From positions 1 to 36,804 of the forward strand of contig CAYWRA010000015.1 in NCBI GenBank assembly GCA_964460305.1: DNA of 36,804 nucleotides, given 5' to 3'. Shown piece after piece: positions 7,726-15,785 of this stretch. Position 1 is the first letter of the stretch; each line of letters begins with the position of its first letter. This DNA comes from JAPLCX01 sp964460305 (lineage in GTDB: Bacteria > Auribacterota > Tritonobacteria > UBA1439). The position numbers and the translations under genes are program-made. Below the pieces are notes generated by a model. The model did no database searches, was not told where the DNA came from, and was given only the letters and a program-made list of their open reading frames with translations.

Positions 7726-9267
7726 TCAGAACCGCGGCTGCGCCGCCTTCTTTTTCTGTCCCCTGCGCCAGATCACCTTGTTGAGCGCATTGAGGTACGC
7801 CTTGGCGCTCGCCTCGATGATGTCGGTGCTCGTCCCGCGCCCGGTTTCCGCATAGGGGCCGCTCGAGACCTTCACCGTGACCTCGCCAAGGGCGTCGGTG
7901 CCGCCGGTGACGGCGCGCAGCGAGTAGTCGGCGAGCGCGCACTCGATCCCGGTGATGCGCCTGATCGTTTTCATCGCGGCGTCGACCGGCCCATCGCCAC
8001 ATGCCGCATCTTGCAGCAGTTTATCTCCGCGCATGAGCCTGATGGTCGCGGTGGGAAGCGTCTTGTTGCCGCTCGATATGCTGATGTAGTCGAGTCGGTA
8101 CTCCTCCGGGATGGACGATATCTCATCCTCGATGATCGCCTCGAGATCGTCGTCGAAGATCACCTTCTTCTTATCGGCGAGGTCCTTGAAACGGCGGAAC
8201 GCCTTCTCGATCTCATCGGGAGCAAGCTCGTGCCCGAGCTGCCTCAAACGTTCCCTGAACGCATGGCTCCCCGAATGCTTTCCCATGACCATCGACGTGC
8301 CCTTCCAGCCCACGGATTCCGGAGTGATGATTTCGTAGGTGCTCCGCTTTTTGAGCACGCCGTCCTGGTGTATCCCCGCCTCATGGGCAAAGGCATTGTC
8401 GCCCACGATCGCCTTGTTCGGCTGGATCGGAATGCCGGTGAGGCGGCTCACGAGGCGGCTTGTCTTCCAGAGGCGGCGGGCGTCGACGCCGCCGCTGGTC
8501 TTATAGACGTCCGGGCGGGTCTTGACGGTCATCACGATCTCTTCGAGCGAGGCGTTGCCGGCCCGTTCCCCTATGCCGTTGATGGTGCACTCCACCTGGC
8601 GCGCGCCGCTCAGTATGGCGCTCAAGGAATTGGCAACCCCGAGGCCAAGGTCGTTGTGGCAATGGACGGAGATCACCGCTTTCGGGATGGATGGGACGTT
8701 GTCCTTCAAAAAGCGAATAAGCTTGCCGAACTCCTCGGGGGTTGCGTAGCCGACCGTATCGGGAATATTTACGGTGCCGGCGCCCGCCTTGATCACAGCG
8801 TCCACAACCTCGGCGAGGAAGTCGGGTTCCGTCCGCGATGCGTCCTCCGGTGAAAACTCGACGTCATCCACGTAGCTCCGCGCCTTCCGCACCGAACTGA
8901 CCGCGAGCTTGAGGATCTCGTCTTTCGCCTTTTTCAACTTATAGCGACGATGGATGCTCGACGTTGCAAGAAATATATGGATGCGGGGTCTGGAGGCCTT
9001 CTCAAGGGCCTCGGCCGCTTTTTCGATGTCCTGGGAGAGAGCGCGTGCGAGCCCTGCGATGACGGGGCCGCGCACGGCGGCGGCAATCTGGCGAACGGCG
9101 GCGAAGTCGCCAGGAGAAGCAATGGGGAAACCCGCCTCGATGACGTCGACCTTCAACCGCTCAAGCTGGGTGGCAACTTCCAGCTTTTCGCGCTCGTTCA
9201 GGCTCGCCCCCGGCGACTGCTCACCGTCGCGGAGCGTGGTATCGAATATAATGAGCTTGTCAGACAT
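7726..9267 (-). CDS. leuA: 2-isopropylmalate synthase
   Basis: Catalyses acetyl-CoA + 2-oxoisovalerate to 2-isopropylmalate, the first committed step of leucine synthesis. At 513 residues it is the normal length for the bacterial family. The TIM barrel opens with FDTTLRDGEQSPG, carries the metal-binding HCHNDLGLGVAN segment near residue 200 and has the NKAIVGDNAFAHEAGIHQDG signature. The C-terminal domain (about 390-513) is the LeuA dimerisation and leucine feedback domain, with the ATIRL and ALADYSLRAVTGGTDALGEV patterns. It is the last gene of the ilv cluster and uses the 2-oxoisovalerate made by IlvBN-IlvC-IlvD. Citramalate or homocitrate synthase is less likely given this context. Confidence 0.95.
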   Translation of the reverse strand: MSDKLIIFDTTLRDGEQSPGASLNEREKLEVATQLERLKVDVIEAGFPIASPGDFAAVRQIAAAVRGPVIAGLARALSQDIEKAAEALEKASRPRIHIFLATSSIHRRYKLKKAKDEILKLAVSSVRKARSYVDDVEFSPEDASRTEPDFLAEVVDAVIKAGAGTVNIPDTVGYATPEEFGKLIRFLKDNVPSIPKAVISVHCHNDLGLGVANSLSAILSGARQVECTINGIGERAGNASLEEIVMTVKTRPDVYKTSGGVDARRLWKTSRLVSRLTGIPIQPNKAIVGDNAFAHEAGIHQDGVLKKRSTYEIITPESVGWKGTSMVMGKHSGSHAFRERLRQLGHELAPDEIEKAFRRFKDLADKKKVIFDDDLEAIIEDEISSIPEEYRLDYISISSGNKTLPTATIRLMRGDKLLQDAACGDGPVDAAMKTIRRITGIECALADYSLRAVTGGTDALGEVTVKVSSGPYAETGRGTSTDIIEASAKAYLNALNKVIWRRGQKKKAAQPRF

Positions 9268-9283
9268 ATATCCATACCCACAT

Positions 9284-10306
9284 TTATTGGGATTTGGGAT
9301 TTGGGATTTGGGATTTCTTCCCGATCCACGCCATCATCCCCCGGAGCTTCGCCCCGACCTTCTCTATCAGGTGCTCCTTCCCCTGGCGCACAAGCGCCTT
9401 GTACACCGGCCGGCCGGCCATGTTCTCGAGTATCCATTCCCTGGCGAACTCGCCGCGCTGTATCTCCCCGAGTATGCGCTTCATCTCCGCGCGCGTCTCG
9501 GCCGTGATGATTCTCCTGCCGCGCGTGACGTCGCCGTACTCCGCGGTGTCGCTGATGGAGTAACGCATGTTCTGGATGCCGTTCTCGTACATGAGGTCCA
9601 CGATGAGCTTCATCTCGTGAAGACACTCGAAATAGGCGATCTCGGGTTGATAACCGGCCTCCACAAGGGTATCGAAGCCTGCCCGGATGAGCTCGGTGAG
9701 GCCGCCGCAGAGGACGCACTGCTCGCCGAAGAGGTCGGTCTCCGTCTCCTCCCCGAACGTCGTCTGGATGACGCCTGCCCTCGTACCCCCGATCCCCCGC
9801 GCGTGAGCGAGGGCGGTCTGTTTGGCCTTTCCAGTCGAGTCCTGGTAGACGGCCATCAGGCAGGGGACCCCCTTGCCCTCCGTGAATACGCGCCGGACGA
9901 GGTGCCCGGGGCCTTTTGGAGCGACCATGTAAACGTCCACGTCCTTCGGCGGAACGATGCGCCCGAAATGGATGTTGAACCCATGTGAGAAGGCGAGCGC
10001 CATCCCTTTCTTAAGCGCGGGCTTAACGTCTTTCGCGTACACCGTCGCCTGGACCTCGTCGGGCAGGAGAAAGTGGATGATGTCGGCTTCCTTAGCGGCC
10101 TCGGCCGCGGAGACGGGCTTGAAACCCTCTTTCACCGCCTGTTGGTAGTTGTCCGTTCCCTCCAGTTCGGAGACGATCACCTTTACGCCGCTGTCGCGCA
10201 GGTTCTGCGCCTGCGCGTGCCCCTGGCTGCCGTAGCCGAGGATCGCGATCGTCTTTCCCTTCAAGACGCGCATGTTCGCATCCTTGTCGTAGTAAATCTT
10301 GAGCAT
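9284..10306 (-). CDS. ilvC: ketol-acid reductoisomerase, class I
   Basis: Converts acetolactate and acetohydroxybutyrate to dihydroxy acids using Mg2+ and a nicotinamide cofactor. At 340 residues it has the class I (short) architecture: a Rossmann domain with GYGSQGHAQAQNLRDSG, then the helical domain with the metal-binding acidic residues (for example LFGEQCVLCGG and AYFECLHEMKLIVDLMYE). The cofactor loop reads SELEGTDN at residues 46-53, where NADPH enzymes usually have an Arg and Ser residues. The start is ATG 10306 with GGAAGGG upstream. The last residues, SQIPNPKSQ, come from a GGGATTT repeat array and are not native to the family. Confidence 0.95.
   Translation of the reverse strand: MLKIYYDKDANMRVLKGKTIAILGYGSQGHAQAQNLRDSGVKVIVSELEGTDNYQQAVKEGFKPVSAAEAAKEADIIHFLLPDEVQATVYAKDVKPALKKGMALAFSHGFNIHFGRIVPPKDVDVYMVAPKGPGHLVRRVFTEGKGVPCLMAVYQDSTGKAKQTALAHARGIGGTRAGVIQTTFGEETETDLFGEQCVLCGGLTELIRAGFDTLVEAGYQPEIAYFECLHEMKLIVDLMYENGIQNMRYSISDTAEYGDVTRGRRIITAETRAEMKRILGEIQRGEFAREWILENMAGRPVYKALVRQGKEHLIEKVGAKLRGMMAWIGKKSQIPNPKSQ
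9287..9316 (+). repeat. GGGATTT heptad array (four units), ilvC 3' end
   Basis: Four perfect GGGATTT units with G-runs at 9289-9291, 9296-9298, 9303-9305 and 9310-9312. This fits the G3N4G3N4G3N4G3 quadruplex pattern on the plus strand. Read on the minus strand it encodes the C-terminal tail of IlvC. Confidence 0.85.
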
Positions 10307-10352
10307 TGGACCCTTCCTTTCTTTCTGACAGATGACGTAACAATGCACTCTG

Positions 10353-10868
10353 TCATCCATCCTTTGTACTTTGGGATTTGGGATTTGGAATTTGGGATTT
10401 CCTAGATATAGCGATCTTCCCCGTCCTCACCAACTCCCGGATGCCGAACGGCTTAAGAAGGCCGATCATGGCCTCGACCTTGTCTTCCGTCCCGGTGAGC
10501 TCCACGGTCACGTAGGAATGGCCGACGTCGACTATCTTCCCCCGGAAGACGTCGACGATTTGCATCACCTCGGAGCGATTCTTGGAGGTGGTGTGGACCT
10601 TTACGAGGACGAGTTCGCGCTCCAGAAAATTCTCGCCTGCGTAATCCTGCACCTTTATTACGTCGATGAGCTTGTTGAGCTGTTTGGTGATCTGCTCGAT
10701 GATGCGGTCGTCGCCGTGCGCGACGATCGTCATCCGCGAGACGGTCGGGTCGATGGTCTCCGCCACGGAGAGGCTGTCGATATTGTATCCCCGCCCGCTG
10801 AAGAGACCTGCTATCCGCGCGAGCACCCCGAATTTATTCTCCACCAGCACGCTTATTGTGTGTTTCAT
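10353..10868 (-). CDS. ilvN: acetolactate synthase small (regulatory) subunit
   Basis: A 171-residue regulatory subunit that binds valine and activates IlvB. The N-terminal ACT domain (about 3-75) shows ISVLVENKFGVLARIAGLFS and GYNIDSLSVAETID. The second domain carries the LVKVHTTSKNRSEVMQIVDVFRGK pattern typical of the family. The family normally ends near ELVRTGKIAISR. Here an extra tail of about 14 residues (KSQIPNPKSQ and a few more) is encoded by a GGGATTT array. It sits between ilvB and ilvC in the usual order, and its stop lies 46 bases before the ilvC start. Confidence 0.95.
   Translation of the reverse strand: MKHTISVLVENKFGVLARIAGLFSGRGYNIDSLSVAETIDPTVSRMTIVAHGDDRIIEQITKQLNKLIDVIKVQDYAGENFLERELVLVKVHTTSKNRSEVMQIVDVFRGKIVDVGHSYVTVELTGTEDKVEAMIGLLKPFGIRELVRTGKIAISRKSQIPNPKSQSTKDG
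10371..10400 (+). repeat. GGGATTT heptad array at ilvN 3' end
   Basis: Four units, one of them degenerate (GGAATTT), with G-runs at 10373-10375, 10380-10382, 10387-10388 and 10394-10396. It encodes the extra KSQIPNPK tail of IlvN. Confidence 0.8.
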
Positions 10869-10893
10869 AACCCGCCTAATCCTATAATGATAC

Positions 10894-10923
10894 TTGGGAT
10901 TTGGGATTTTGGGTTTGGGATTT
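10894..10923 (+). repeat. GGGATTT heptad array between ilvB and ilvN
   Basis: Four G-runs (10896-10898, 10903-10905, 10911-10913, 10917-10919) with short T-rich loops, lying in the ilvB-ilvN spacer. Confidence 0.8.
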
Positions 10924-10929
10924 CATACT

Positions 10930-12657
10930 CTAGGCCAACTCTATCCCCTTAATCATCTCCTGCATGGCGGCCCCGGCGGGCACCATGGGGAAAACGTTCT
11001 CCTCCCGTGCGACCACGAATTCCGCGACGACGGGCTTTTTTACCTTGAACGCCTGTTTGAGCGCCGGCGCGACCTCCGCCTCTTTTTCCACCCGCATCCC
11101 CACGGCGCCGTAGGCCTCGGCGACCTTCACAAAGTCCGGAACGTACGGGGGGCATTTCTTCTGCTTCCCGTCGCAAATCTTCGGGCAGCTAACGTCGCGG
11201 GCCAGGCAGGTCGAGGCATAGCGCCCCCCGTAGAAGAGCTGCTGCCACTGCCTCACCATGCCGAGGTAGCGGTTATTGAGGACGAGGACCTTAACGGGGA
11301 GGTTATAGTCCACCGCGGTCGCGAGCTCCTGGATGTTCATCTGGAAACCCCCGTCGCCCGAGATCACCACAACCAATCTATCGGGAAACGCCGCCTGTGC
11401 GCCGATGCCTGCGGGGAAGCCGTACCCCATCGTGCCGAGGCCGCCCGACGAAAGGAACGTCCGCGGCTTCATGACCTTGCAGTACTGGGCCGCCCACATC
11501 TGGTGCTGGCCGACGTCGGTGGCAACGATCGCATCGCCCTTCGCAATCTCCCGCATCTTTTCGATCACGAATTGGGGCTTCAACGTTCCCCCATCCCCAT
11601 TGTAAGCAAGGGGATGCTCTTTCTTCCACCCCTTGATCGTTTTCAACCACTCCGCGGAGTCGCACTTTCGGACGAGCTTGTTGAGCTCTTTCAACACGCT
11701 CTTCACGTCCCCGATGATGGGGGTATCCACCCTGACGTTCTTCTGTACGGAGGCGGGGTCTATGTCGATATGGATGATGCGGGCGCTAGGCGCGAAAGCG
11801 GCGAGCTTCCCCGTCACGCGGTCGTCAAAGCGCGCGCCGATGGCAATGATCAGGTCGGCCCCCATGGTCGCGTAGTTCGCGTAGACCGTCCCGTGCATCC
11901 CGAGCATCCCGAGCGAAAGTTCGTGTGCTTCAGGGAACGCCCCGAGTCCGAGGAGAGTGGTCGCCACCGGAATCGCCGCCTTGACGGCGAGATCCCTTAG
12001 CTCCTTCGCCGCGTCGGAGCCGATCACGCCGCCGCCTGCATAAATGATCGGTTTCTTCGCCTTTGCAATCTCCATTGCCGCCCGCTTGATCTGCTGCGGG
12101 TGCCCCTCATAGGTCGGCTTATATCCCCGGAGCTCGATGTTCTCCGGATAGGTTTGCGCCGTCTCGGCCTTCTGGACGTCTTTGGGAAGGTCTATCAGGA
12201 CCGGTCCGGGGCGGCCCGTGGAGGCGATCAGAAACGCCTCCTTCATAATCCGCGGGAGGTCGTCCACCCTGCTGACGAGAAAGTTGTGCTTGGTTATGGG
12301 GCGCGTGATCCCGACGATGTCAGCCTCCTGGAAGGCGTCGTTGCCGATCATCGGCGTAGGAACCTGCCCGGTGATGGCGACCATGGGAACGGAGTCCATG
12401 TACGCGGTCGCGATTCCGGTGACGAGGTTTGTCGCACCGGGGCCCGACGTGGCGATGCACACGCCGACCTTCCCCGTGGCGCGCGCATAGCCGTCGGCGG
12501 CGTGGGCCGCCCCCTGCTCGTGCCGCGTGAGGATGAAATTGATGGGCGAGTCGTAGAGCGCATCGAAGACGTCCATAATCATGCCGCCGGGGTAGCCGAA
12601 CATGACCTGGACGTTCTCTTTGAGCAACGCCTCAACGACTATTTCGCAACCCTTCAT
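10930..12657 (-). CDS. ilvB: acetolactate synthase large (catalytic) subunit
   Basis: ThDP-dependent enzyme that condenses two pyruvates to acetolactate, or pyruvate with 2-oxobutyrate. It has 575 residues. The catalytic Glu is residue 47 (RHEQGAAHAADGYARATG). The FAD/central domain includes IAIGARFDDRVTGK. The ThDP-Mg motif runs from GDGGFQM (about 434-440) to NN (461-462). An unusual Cys-rich insertion lies at 484-502, with Cys 484, 491, 495 and 502, just after YGGRYAST; E. coli-type enzymes lack it. The start MKGCEIVVEAL fits the family. It leads the ilvBNC run, with ilvN 61 bases downstream. Confidence 0.96.
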   Translation of the reverse strand: MKGCEIVVEALLKENVQVMFGYPGGMIMDVFDALYDSPINFILTRHEQGAAHAADGYARATGKVGVCIATSGPGATNLVTGIATAYMDSVPMVAITGQVPTPMIGNDAFQEADIVGITRPITKHNFLVSRVDDLPRIMKEAFLIASTGRPGPVLIDLPKDVQKAETAQTYPENIELRGYKPTYEGHPQQIKRAAMEIAKAKKPIIYAGGGVIGSDAAKELRDLAVKAAIPVATTLLGLGAFPEAHELSLGMLGMHGTVYANYATMGADLIIAIGARFDDRVTGKLAAFAPSARIIHIDIDPASVQKNVRVDTPIIGDVKSVLKELNKLVRKCDSAEWLKTIKGWKKEHPLAYNGDGGTLKPQFVIEKMREIAKGDAIVATDVGQHQMWAAQYCKVMKPRTFLSSGGLGTMGYGFPAGIGAQAAFPDRLVVVISGDGGFQMNIQELATAVDYNLPVKVLVLNNRYLGMVRQWQQLFYGGRYASTCLARDVSCPKICDGKQKKCPPYVPDFVKVAEAYGAVGMRVEKEAEVAPALKQAFKVKKPVVAEFVVAREENVFPMVPAGAAMQEMIKGIELA

Positions 12658-12670
12658 TATGCATACCCCC

Positions 12671-12701
12671 GTACATCGTACTTCGTCCTGCGTACATCGT
12701 A
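12671..12701. repeat. GTACATCGTACTTCGT repeat, left flank
   Basis: GTACATCGTAC-type units lie downstream of the four-helix-bundle gene. Their reverse complement (TACGATGTACG, GACGAAGTACGATG) resembles the array at 13101-13147 on the other side, so the small gene is flanked by imperfect inverted repeats. Confidence 0.55.
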
Positions 12702-12721
12702 ACAGCTATAACGGTTATGCG

Positions 12722-13087
12722 TCATTTCAACTTTGCGAGCAGAGAAGAGATCATCCTCGATACGTGGTCCAATTTCTCAAGAATAGAATCATACAGCTCT
12801 TTATCGTAAGGTGCATGCCCTAATTCCCGCGCGATGATTAACTGTGTCTCAAGTTCGGCAGCCGAACCCAGGGCAATGTGAAGAAACTGGGCGTACTCTT
12901 TATTGTGGCTGCGTTTAAATCCTTCTGCTACGTTTGACGGGATGGATATCGCGGATCTCCTCATCTGGGAGGTCAACCCAAAGAGCTCATGTCTCGGGAA
13001 GTGCTCCGTGATCGCATACACATCCTTTACGAGGTCTATCCCCTTTTGCCAGATCCTCAGTTCCTTAAAGCTCTTTATGTTTCCCAT
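12722..13087 (-). CDS. four-helix-bundle protein (S23/IVS-type)
   Basis: A 121-residue, mostly helical protein of the family first known from open reading frames in intervening sequences of 23S rRNA. The family signature is clear: FKELRIWQKGIDLVKDVY at the N-terminus, FGLTSQMRRSAISIPSNVAEG in the middle and the YAQFLHIALGSAAELETQLIIA stretch. Its biochemical role is unknown; family members form small helical oligomers. It interrupts the branched-chain cluster between ilvD and ilvB and is flanked by GTACGAAG-type repeats on both sides. That suggests insertion as a unit rather than a role in valine synthesis. No rRNA is nearby. Confidence 0.9.
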   Translation of the reverse strand: MGNIKSFKELRIWQKGIDLVKDVYAITEHFPRHELFGLTSQMRRSAISIPSNVAEGFKRSHNKEYAQFLHIALGSAAELETQLIIARELGHAPYDKELYDSILEKLDHVSRMISSLLAKLK

Positions 13088-13100
13088 ACACGCGACATAT

Positions 13101-13147
13101 CTACAATGTACGAAGTACGAAGTACGAACGACGAAGTACGAACAATG
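13101..13147. repeat. GTACGAA tandem-like repeat, right flank
   Basis: Degenerate units ACGAAGT and ACGAACG repeat about five times just upstream of the four-helix-bundle gene and downstream of ilvD. Confidence 0.6.
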
Positions 13148-13150
13148 GAT

Positions 13151-14809
13151 TTATTCACAAATCGCTCCCGTCGCCGCGGATGTTACCGAGCGGGCATAGC
13201 GGGCGAGGTATCCGCTTTTAACCTTCGGCTCGGGAGGCTTCCATTTCTTCAGGCGAGCAGTCAGCTCGCGCTCGCTCAGGGCGATGGTAATGGCGCGCTT
13301 CCGCATGTCGATCTCTATTCCGTCTCCGTCTCTTATGACCGCGATCGGCCCTCCCTCCATCGCCTCTGGCGAGATGTGGCCGATGCATGGCCCTTGCGTC
13401 CCTCCGGAGAAACGGCCATCGGTGATTAGGGCGACGCGGTCGGCTAATCCCATCCCGACGATAGCCGCCGTGAGCGATAACATTTCCCGCATACCAGGAC
13501 CGCCCTTAGGGCCCTCATAACGGACGACGATCACCGAGCCTGGAGGAATGCGTTTTCCCATCACGGCCTTCATGGCCGCCTCCTCGCAGTCGAATACCGC
13601 TGCGGTCCCCTTGAACCGCTTCAGCTCCGGTTTGACAGCGCTCTGTTTGACGACGGCGCCCTCGGGCGCCAGGTTCCCCTTGAGTATGGCTATGCCTCCC
13701 TCGGGGCTGTACGCCTCTTTTAACGACTTGATCACTTCCCCGTCACATACCACGCCCTCTTTGGCGATCTGGAGGATGCTCTTTCCGCTTACGGTGGCCG
13801 CATCCTCGATCTTCCCCTTGAGCACCGAGAGGATCGCAGGAATGCCGCCGGCGCGATAGAGGTCTTCCATGCACCAATCGCCCCCCGGCTGGAGGCTCGC
13901 AATGTGCGGGGTGTTTTTTGACACACGGTCGAACGTTTCCAGGGGGAGCTCGATCCCCGCCTCGTGCGCGATCGCCGGTATGTGCAGAACGGTGTTCGTT
14001 GAGCCGCCAAGCGCCATGTCCACCCGGATACCGTTGGCGAACGCGGCGCGCGTTGCGATCTTCCTGGCAGTGACCCCTTTCCGGACCAGCTCGACGACCC
14101 TGCCGCCGCTCGCCTGGGCGATGCGGAGCTTCTCCGAAGCGACGGCTGGCGTGGCCGCACAGCCGGGCAGTGAAAGTCCCATCGCCTCCGTCACACATGC
14201 CATGGTGTTTGCCGTGTAGAGGCCCTGGCAGGAGCCGGGCCCCGGACAGGCCCTGACCTCAATCTCGCTTAATTCCTCTTCGTCGATCTCTCCCGCCTTG
14301 AAACGTCCGATTGCTTCAAAGGTGTCCTTGACCAGGGAGAGTTTTCGCCCCTTGTAGTTTCCCGTGAGCATCGGCCCGGCGGTGACGACGATGCCGGGGA
14401 CGTCCAGGCGCATTAGCCCCATCAGCATTCCCGGCGTGATCTTGTCGCAGTTCGTGAGTAGGACGAGGCCGTCGAACGCGTGCGCGCGGGCGACTGATTC
14501 GACGGAATCCGCGATCAGCTCGCGCAACGGGAGCGAGTATCTCATCCCCTCATGTCCCATGGCGATCCCGTCGCAGACCCCCGGGATGCCGAAGAAGAAC
14601 GCGACGCCGCCCGCGGCGAAAATTCCCCGCTCGATGAATCTCTCCAGGGTGCGCATATGCACGTGCCCGGGGATCAGATCGTTCCAGGACGTGGCTACGC
14701 CGATAAACGGTTTCGACAGATCGTCGCGCCCGAGCCCCGTCGCGAAAAGGAGCGCCCGGTGGGGCATTCTCTCGACCCCCTTGGTAATCGCCTCATGTCT
14801 CATCGGCAT
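13151..14809 (-). CDS. ilvD: dihydroxy-acid dehydratase
   Basis: Fe-S dehydratase that converts dihydroxy-isovalerate and dihydroxy-methylvalerate to the keto acids. It has 552 residues, the usual length. Cluster and Mg2+ ligand motifs are GVCDGIAMGHEGM (about 77-89), TNCDKITPGM (Cys121, Lys123) and CPGPGSCQGLYTANTMACVTEAMG (Cys188, Cys194). The N-terminal region reads ATSWNDLIPGH, with no cysteine, as in the E. coli-type group. The C-terminal part has DGRFSGGTQGPCIGHISPEA. The start is ATG 14809, with GGGAG six bases upstream; the reading back to 14857 is discounted. Leading gene of the ilv/leu cluster. Confidence 0.95.
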   Translation of the reverse strand: MPMRHEAITKGVERMPHRALLFATGLGRDDLSKPFIGVATSWNDLIPGHVHMRTLERFIERGIFAAGGVAFFFGIPGVCDGIAMGHEGMRYSLPLRELIADSVESVARAHAFDGLVLLTNCDKITPGMLMGLMRLDVPGIVVTAGPMLTGNYKGRKLSLVKDTFEAIGRFKAGEIDEEELSEIEVRACPGPGSCQGLYTANTMACVTEAMGLSLPGCAATPAVASEKLRIAQASGGRVVELVRKGVTARKIATRAAFANGIRVDMALGGSTNTVLHIPAIAHEAGIELPLETFDRVSKNTPHIASLQPGGDWCMEDLYRAGGIPAILSVLKGKIEDAATVSGKSILQIAKEGVVCDGEVIKSLKEAYSPEGGIAILKGNLAPEGAVVKQSAVKPELKRFKGTAAVFDCEEAAMKAVMGKRIPPGSVIVVRYEGPKGGPGMREMLSLTAAIVGMGLADRVALITDGRFSGGTQGPCIGHISPEAMEGGPIAVIRDGDGIEIDMRKRAITIALSERELTARLKKWKPPEPKVKSGYLARYARSVTSAATGAICE

Positions 14810-14828
14810 GACAATCTCCCTGTCGCAG

Positions 14829-14858
14829 AATGCCCAATAATATCCCATCTCGGGCATT
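14829..14858. promoter_or_regulatory. hairpin in the ilvD leader
   Basis: A 7-bp perfect inverted repeat AATGCCC (14829-14835) / GGGCATT (14852-14858) lies 20-49 bases before the ilvD start. On the plus strand it is followed by T-residues, but no plus-strand gene ends here. It could be a leader structure affecting ilvD translation. No leucine/valine-rich leader peptide was seen. Confidence 0.3.
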
Positions 14859-14916
14859 TTTTCATCTAATTTTGAACGGCGCTGCCCTATCCCGGCCCAT
14901 CACCGACTTTATCCAT

Positions 14917-14962
14917 GGATTACACGGATTGGCACGTCCCGAAGGGGCCTCTTCGAGGGATG
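14917..14962. repeat. GGATTACACGGATTGG / CCCGAAGGGG dispersed repeat
   Basis: GGATTACACGGATTGG followed by CCCGAAGGGGCCTCTTCGAG between rnc and ilvD. Both elements also occur, in another order, at about 2057-2125 upstream of the hydrolase gene. Confidence 0.55.
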
Positions 14963-15007
14963 TGAACTACAGTTTCGGGGTGCTGAGGCAAACAACTCTT
15001 CGGAATG

Positions 15008-15709
15008 CTACTGCACGCCGATGGCGTCGAGCGCGGCTCGCGCGGCTTCCTGCTCCGCCTCTTTTTTGCTCCGCCCGGAACCCTTGCCGAGCGGCACGCC
15101 CTTGATCCTGACCTCTATCTCGAAAAGTTTTTCATGCTGCGGGCCGTGGCTGCCGAGCAGGACGTATTCCGGCATGGCGCCCTCGCGCTCCTGGCTATAG
15201 TGCTGAAGCAGGTTCTTGTAGTTCAGACTGTGCCGGGTGGTAGCGATTCTCTCCAGGTCCGTTCTAAATAGGCCCTCCGTGATGCGGCGGGTCTCCTCAA
15301 GCCCCGCATCGAGATAGATCGCGGCAAGCAAGGCCTCGAGGGCGTTCGAGAGGTTCGATGCGCGCTCTGCGCCCCCGCTCGTCGCCTCGCCCTTCCCGAG
15401 AAAGAGACATTGGCCGAGTTCGATTCTCTGGGCGATCCCGGCGAGGGTCACTTCGCTCACCAGGACCGATTTCATGAGAGTCAGCTCTCCCTCGGAACAA
15501 TCCGGGTAGTGCTCGAAGAGATACTGAGTAATGAGCAGCCCGAGAACGGAGTCGCCGAGGAACTCCATCCGTTCGTTGCTGGAGGCGTCGGCGTCCGAAT
15601 TCTCATTCACGTAGGATGAATGGGAAAGGGCCTCGATCAGGAGCGCCTTGTTCCTGAATCGGCAACCGAGCCTCTCCTGGAGGTTGTCAAGTTGTTGATC
15701 GTCTGGCAT
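15008..15709 (-). CDS. rnc: ribonuclease III
   Basis: Double-strand-specific endoribonuclease of 233 residues, active in rRNA and mRNA processing. The RNase III signature NERMEFLGDSVLGLLITQYLF (about 45-65) carries the metal-binding Glu and Asp. The second acidic cluster is in NALEALLAAIYLDAG. A double-stranded RNA-binding domain ends the protein (YKNLLQHYSQEREG to GSGRSKKEAEQEAARAAL). Length and domain order are normal. It lies between the glycosyltransferase gene and ilvD, with 76 bases to the former. Confidence 0.96.
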   Translation of the reverse strand: MPDDQQLDNLQERLGCRFRNKALLIEALSHSSYVNENSDADASSNERMEFLGDSVLGLLITQYLFEHYPDCSEGELTLMKSVLVSEVTLAGIAQRIELGQCLFLGKGEATSGGAERASNLSNALEALLAAIYLDAGLEETRRITEGLFRTDLERIATTRHSLNYKNLLQHYSQEREGAMPEYVLLGSHGPQHEKLFEIEVRIKGVPLGKGSGRSKKEAEQEAARAALDAIGVQ

Positions 15710-15785
15710 ATCTACCTCATCGGATTCGTTATTATATAGGAAGCTGCCCGGCGCCGCACGAACATATTGGGGCCCAAGCGCAACA

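Noticed and set aside
9287..9316. GGGATTT arrays as a CRISPR or telomere
   Set aside because: Units are only 7 bp with no spacers, and the arrays are internal and scattered, not at a chromosome end.
10894..12000. Plus-strand open frame opposite ilvB
   Set aside because: Antisense shadow of a conserved enzyme.
14829..14858. Terminator or amino-acid attenuator before ilvD
   Set aside because: The T-run is on the wrong strand for ilvD, and no leader peptide rich in Leu/Val/Ile or T-box sequence is visible.
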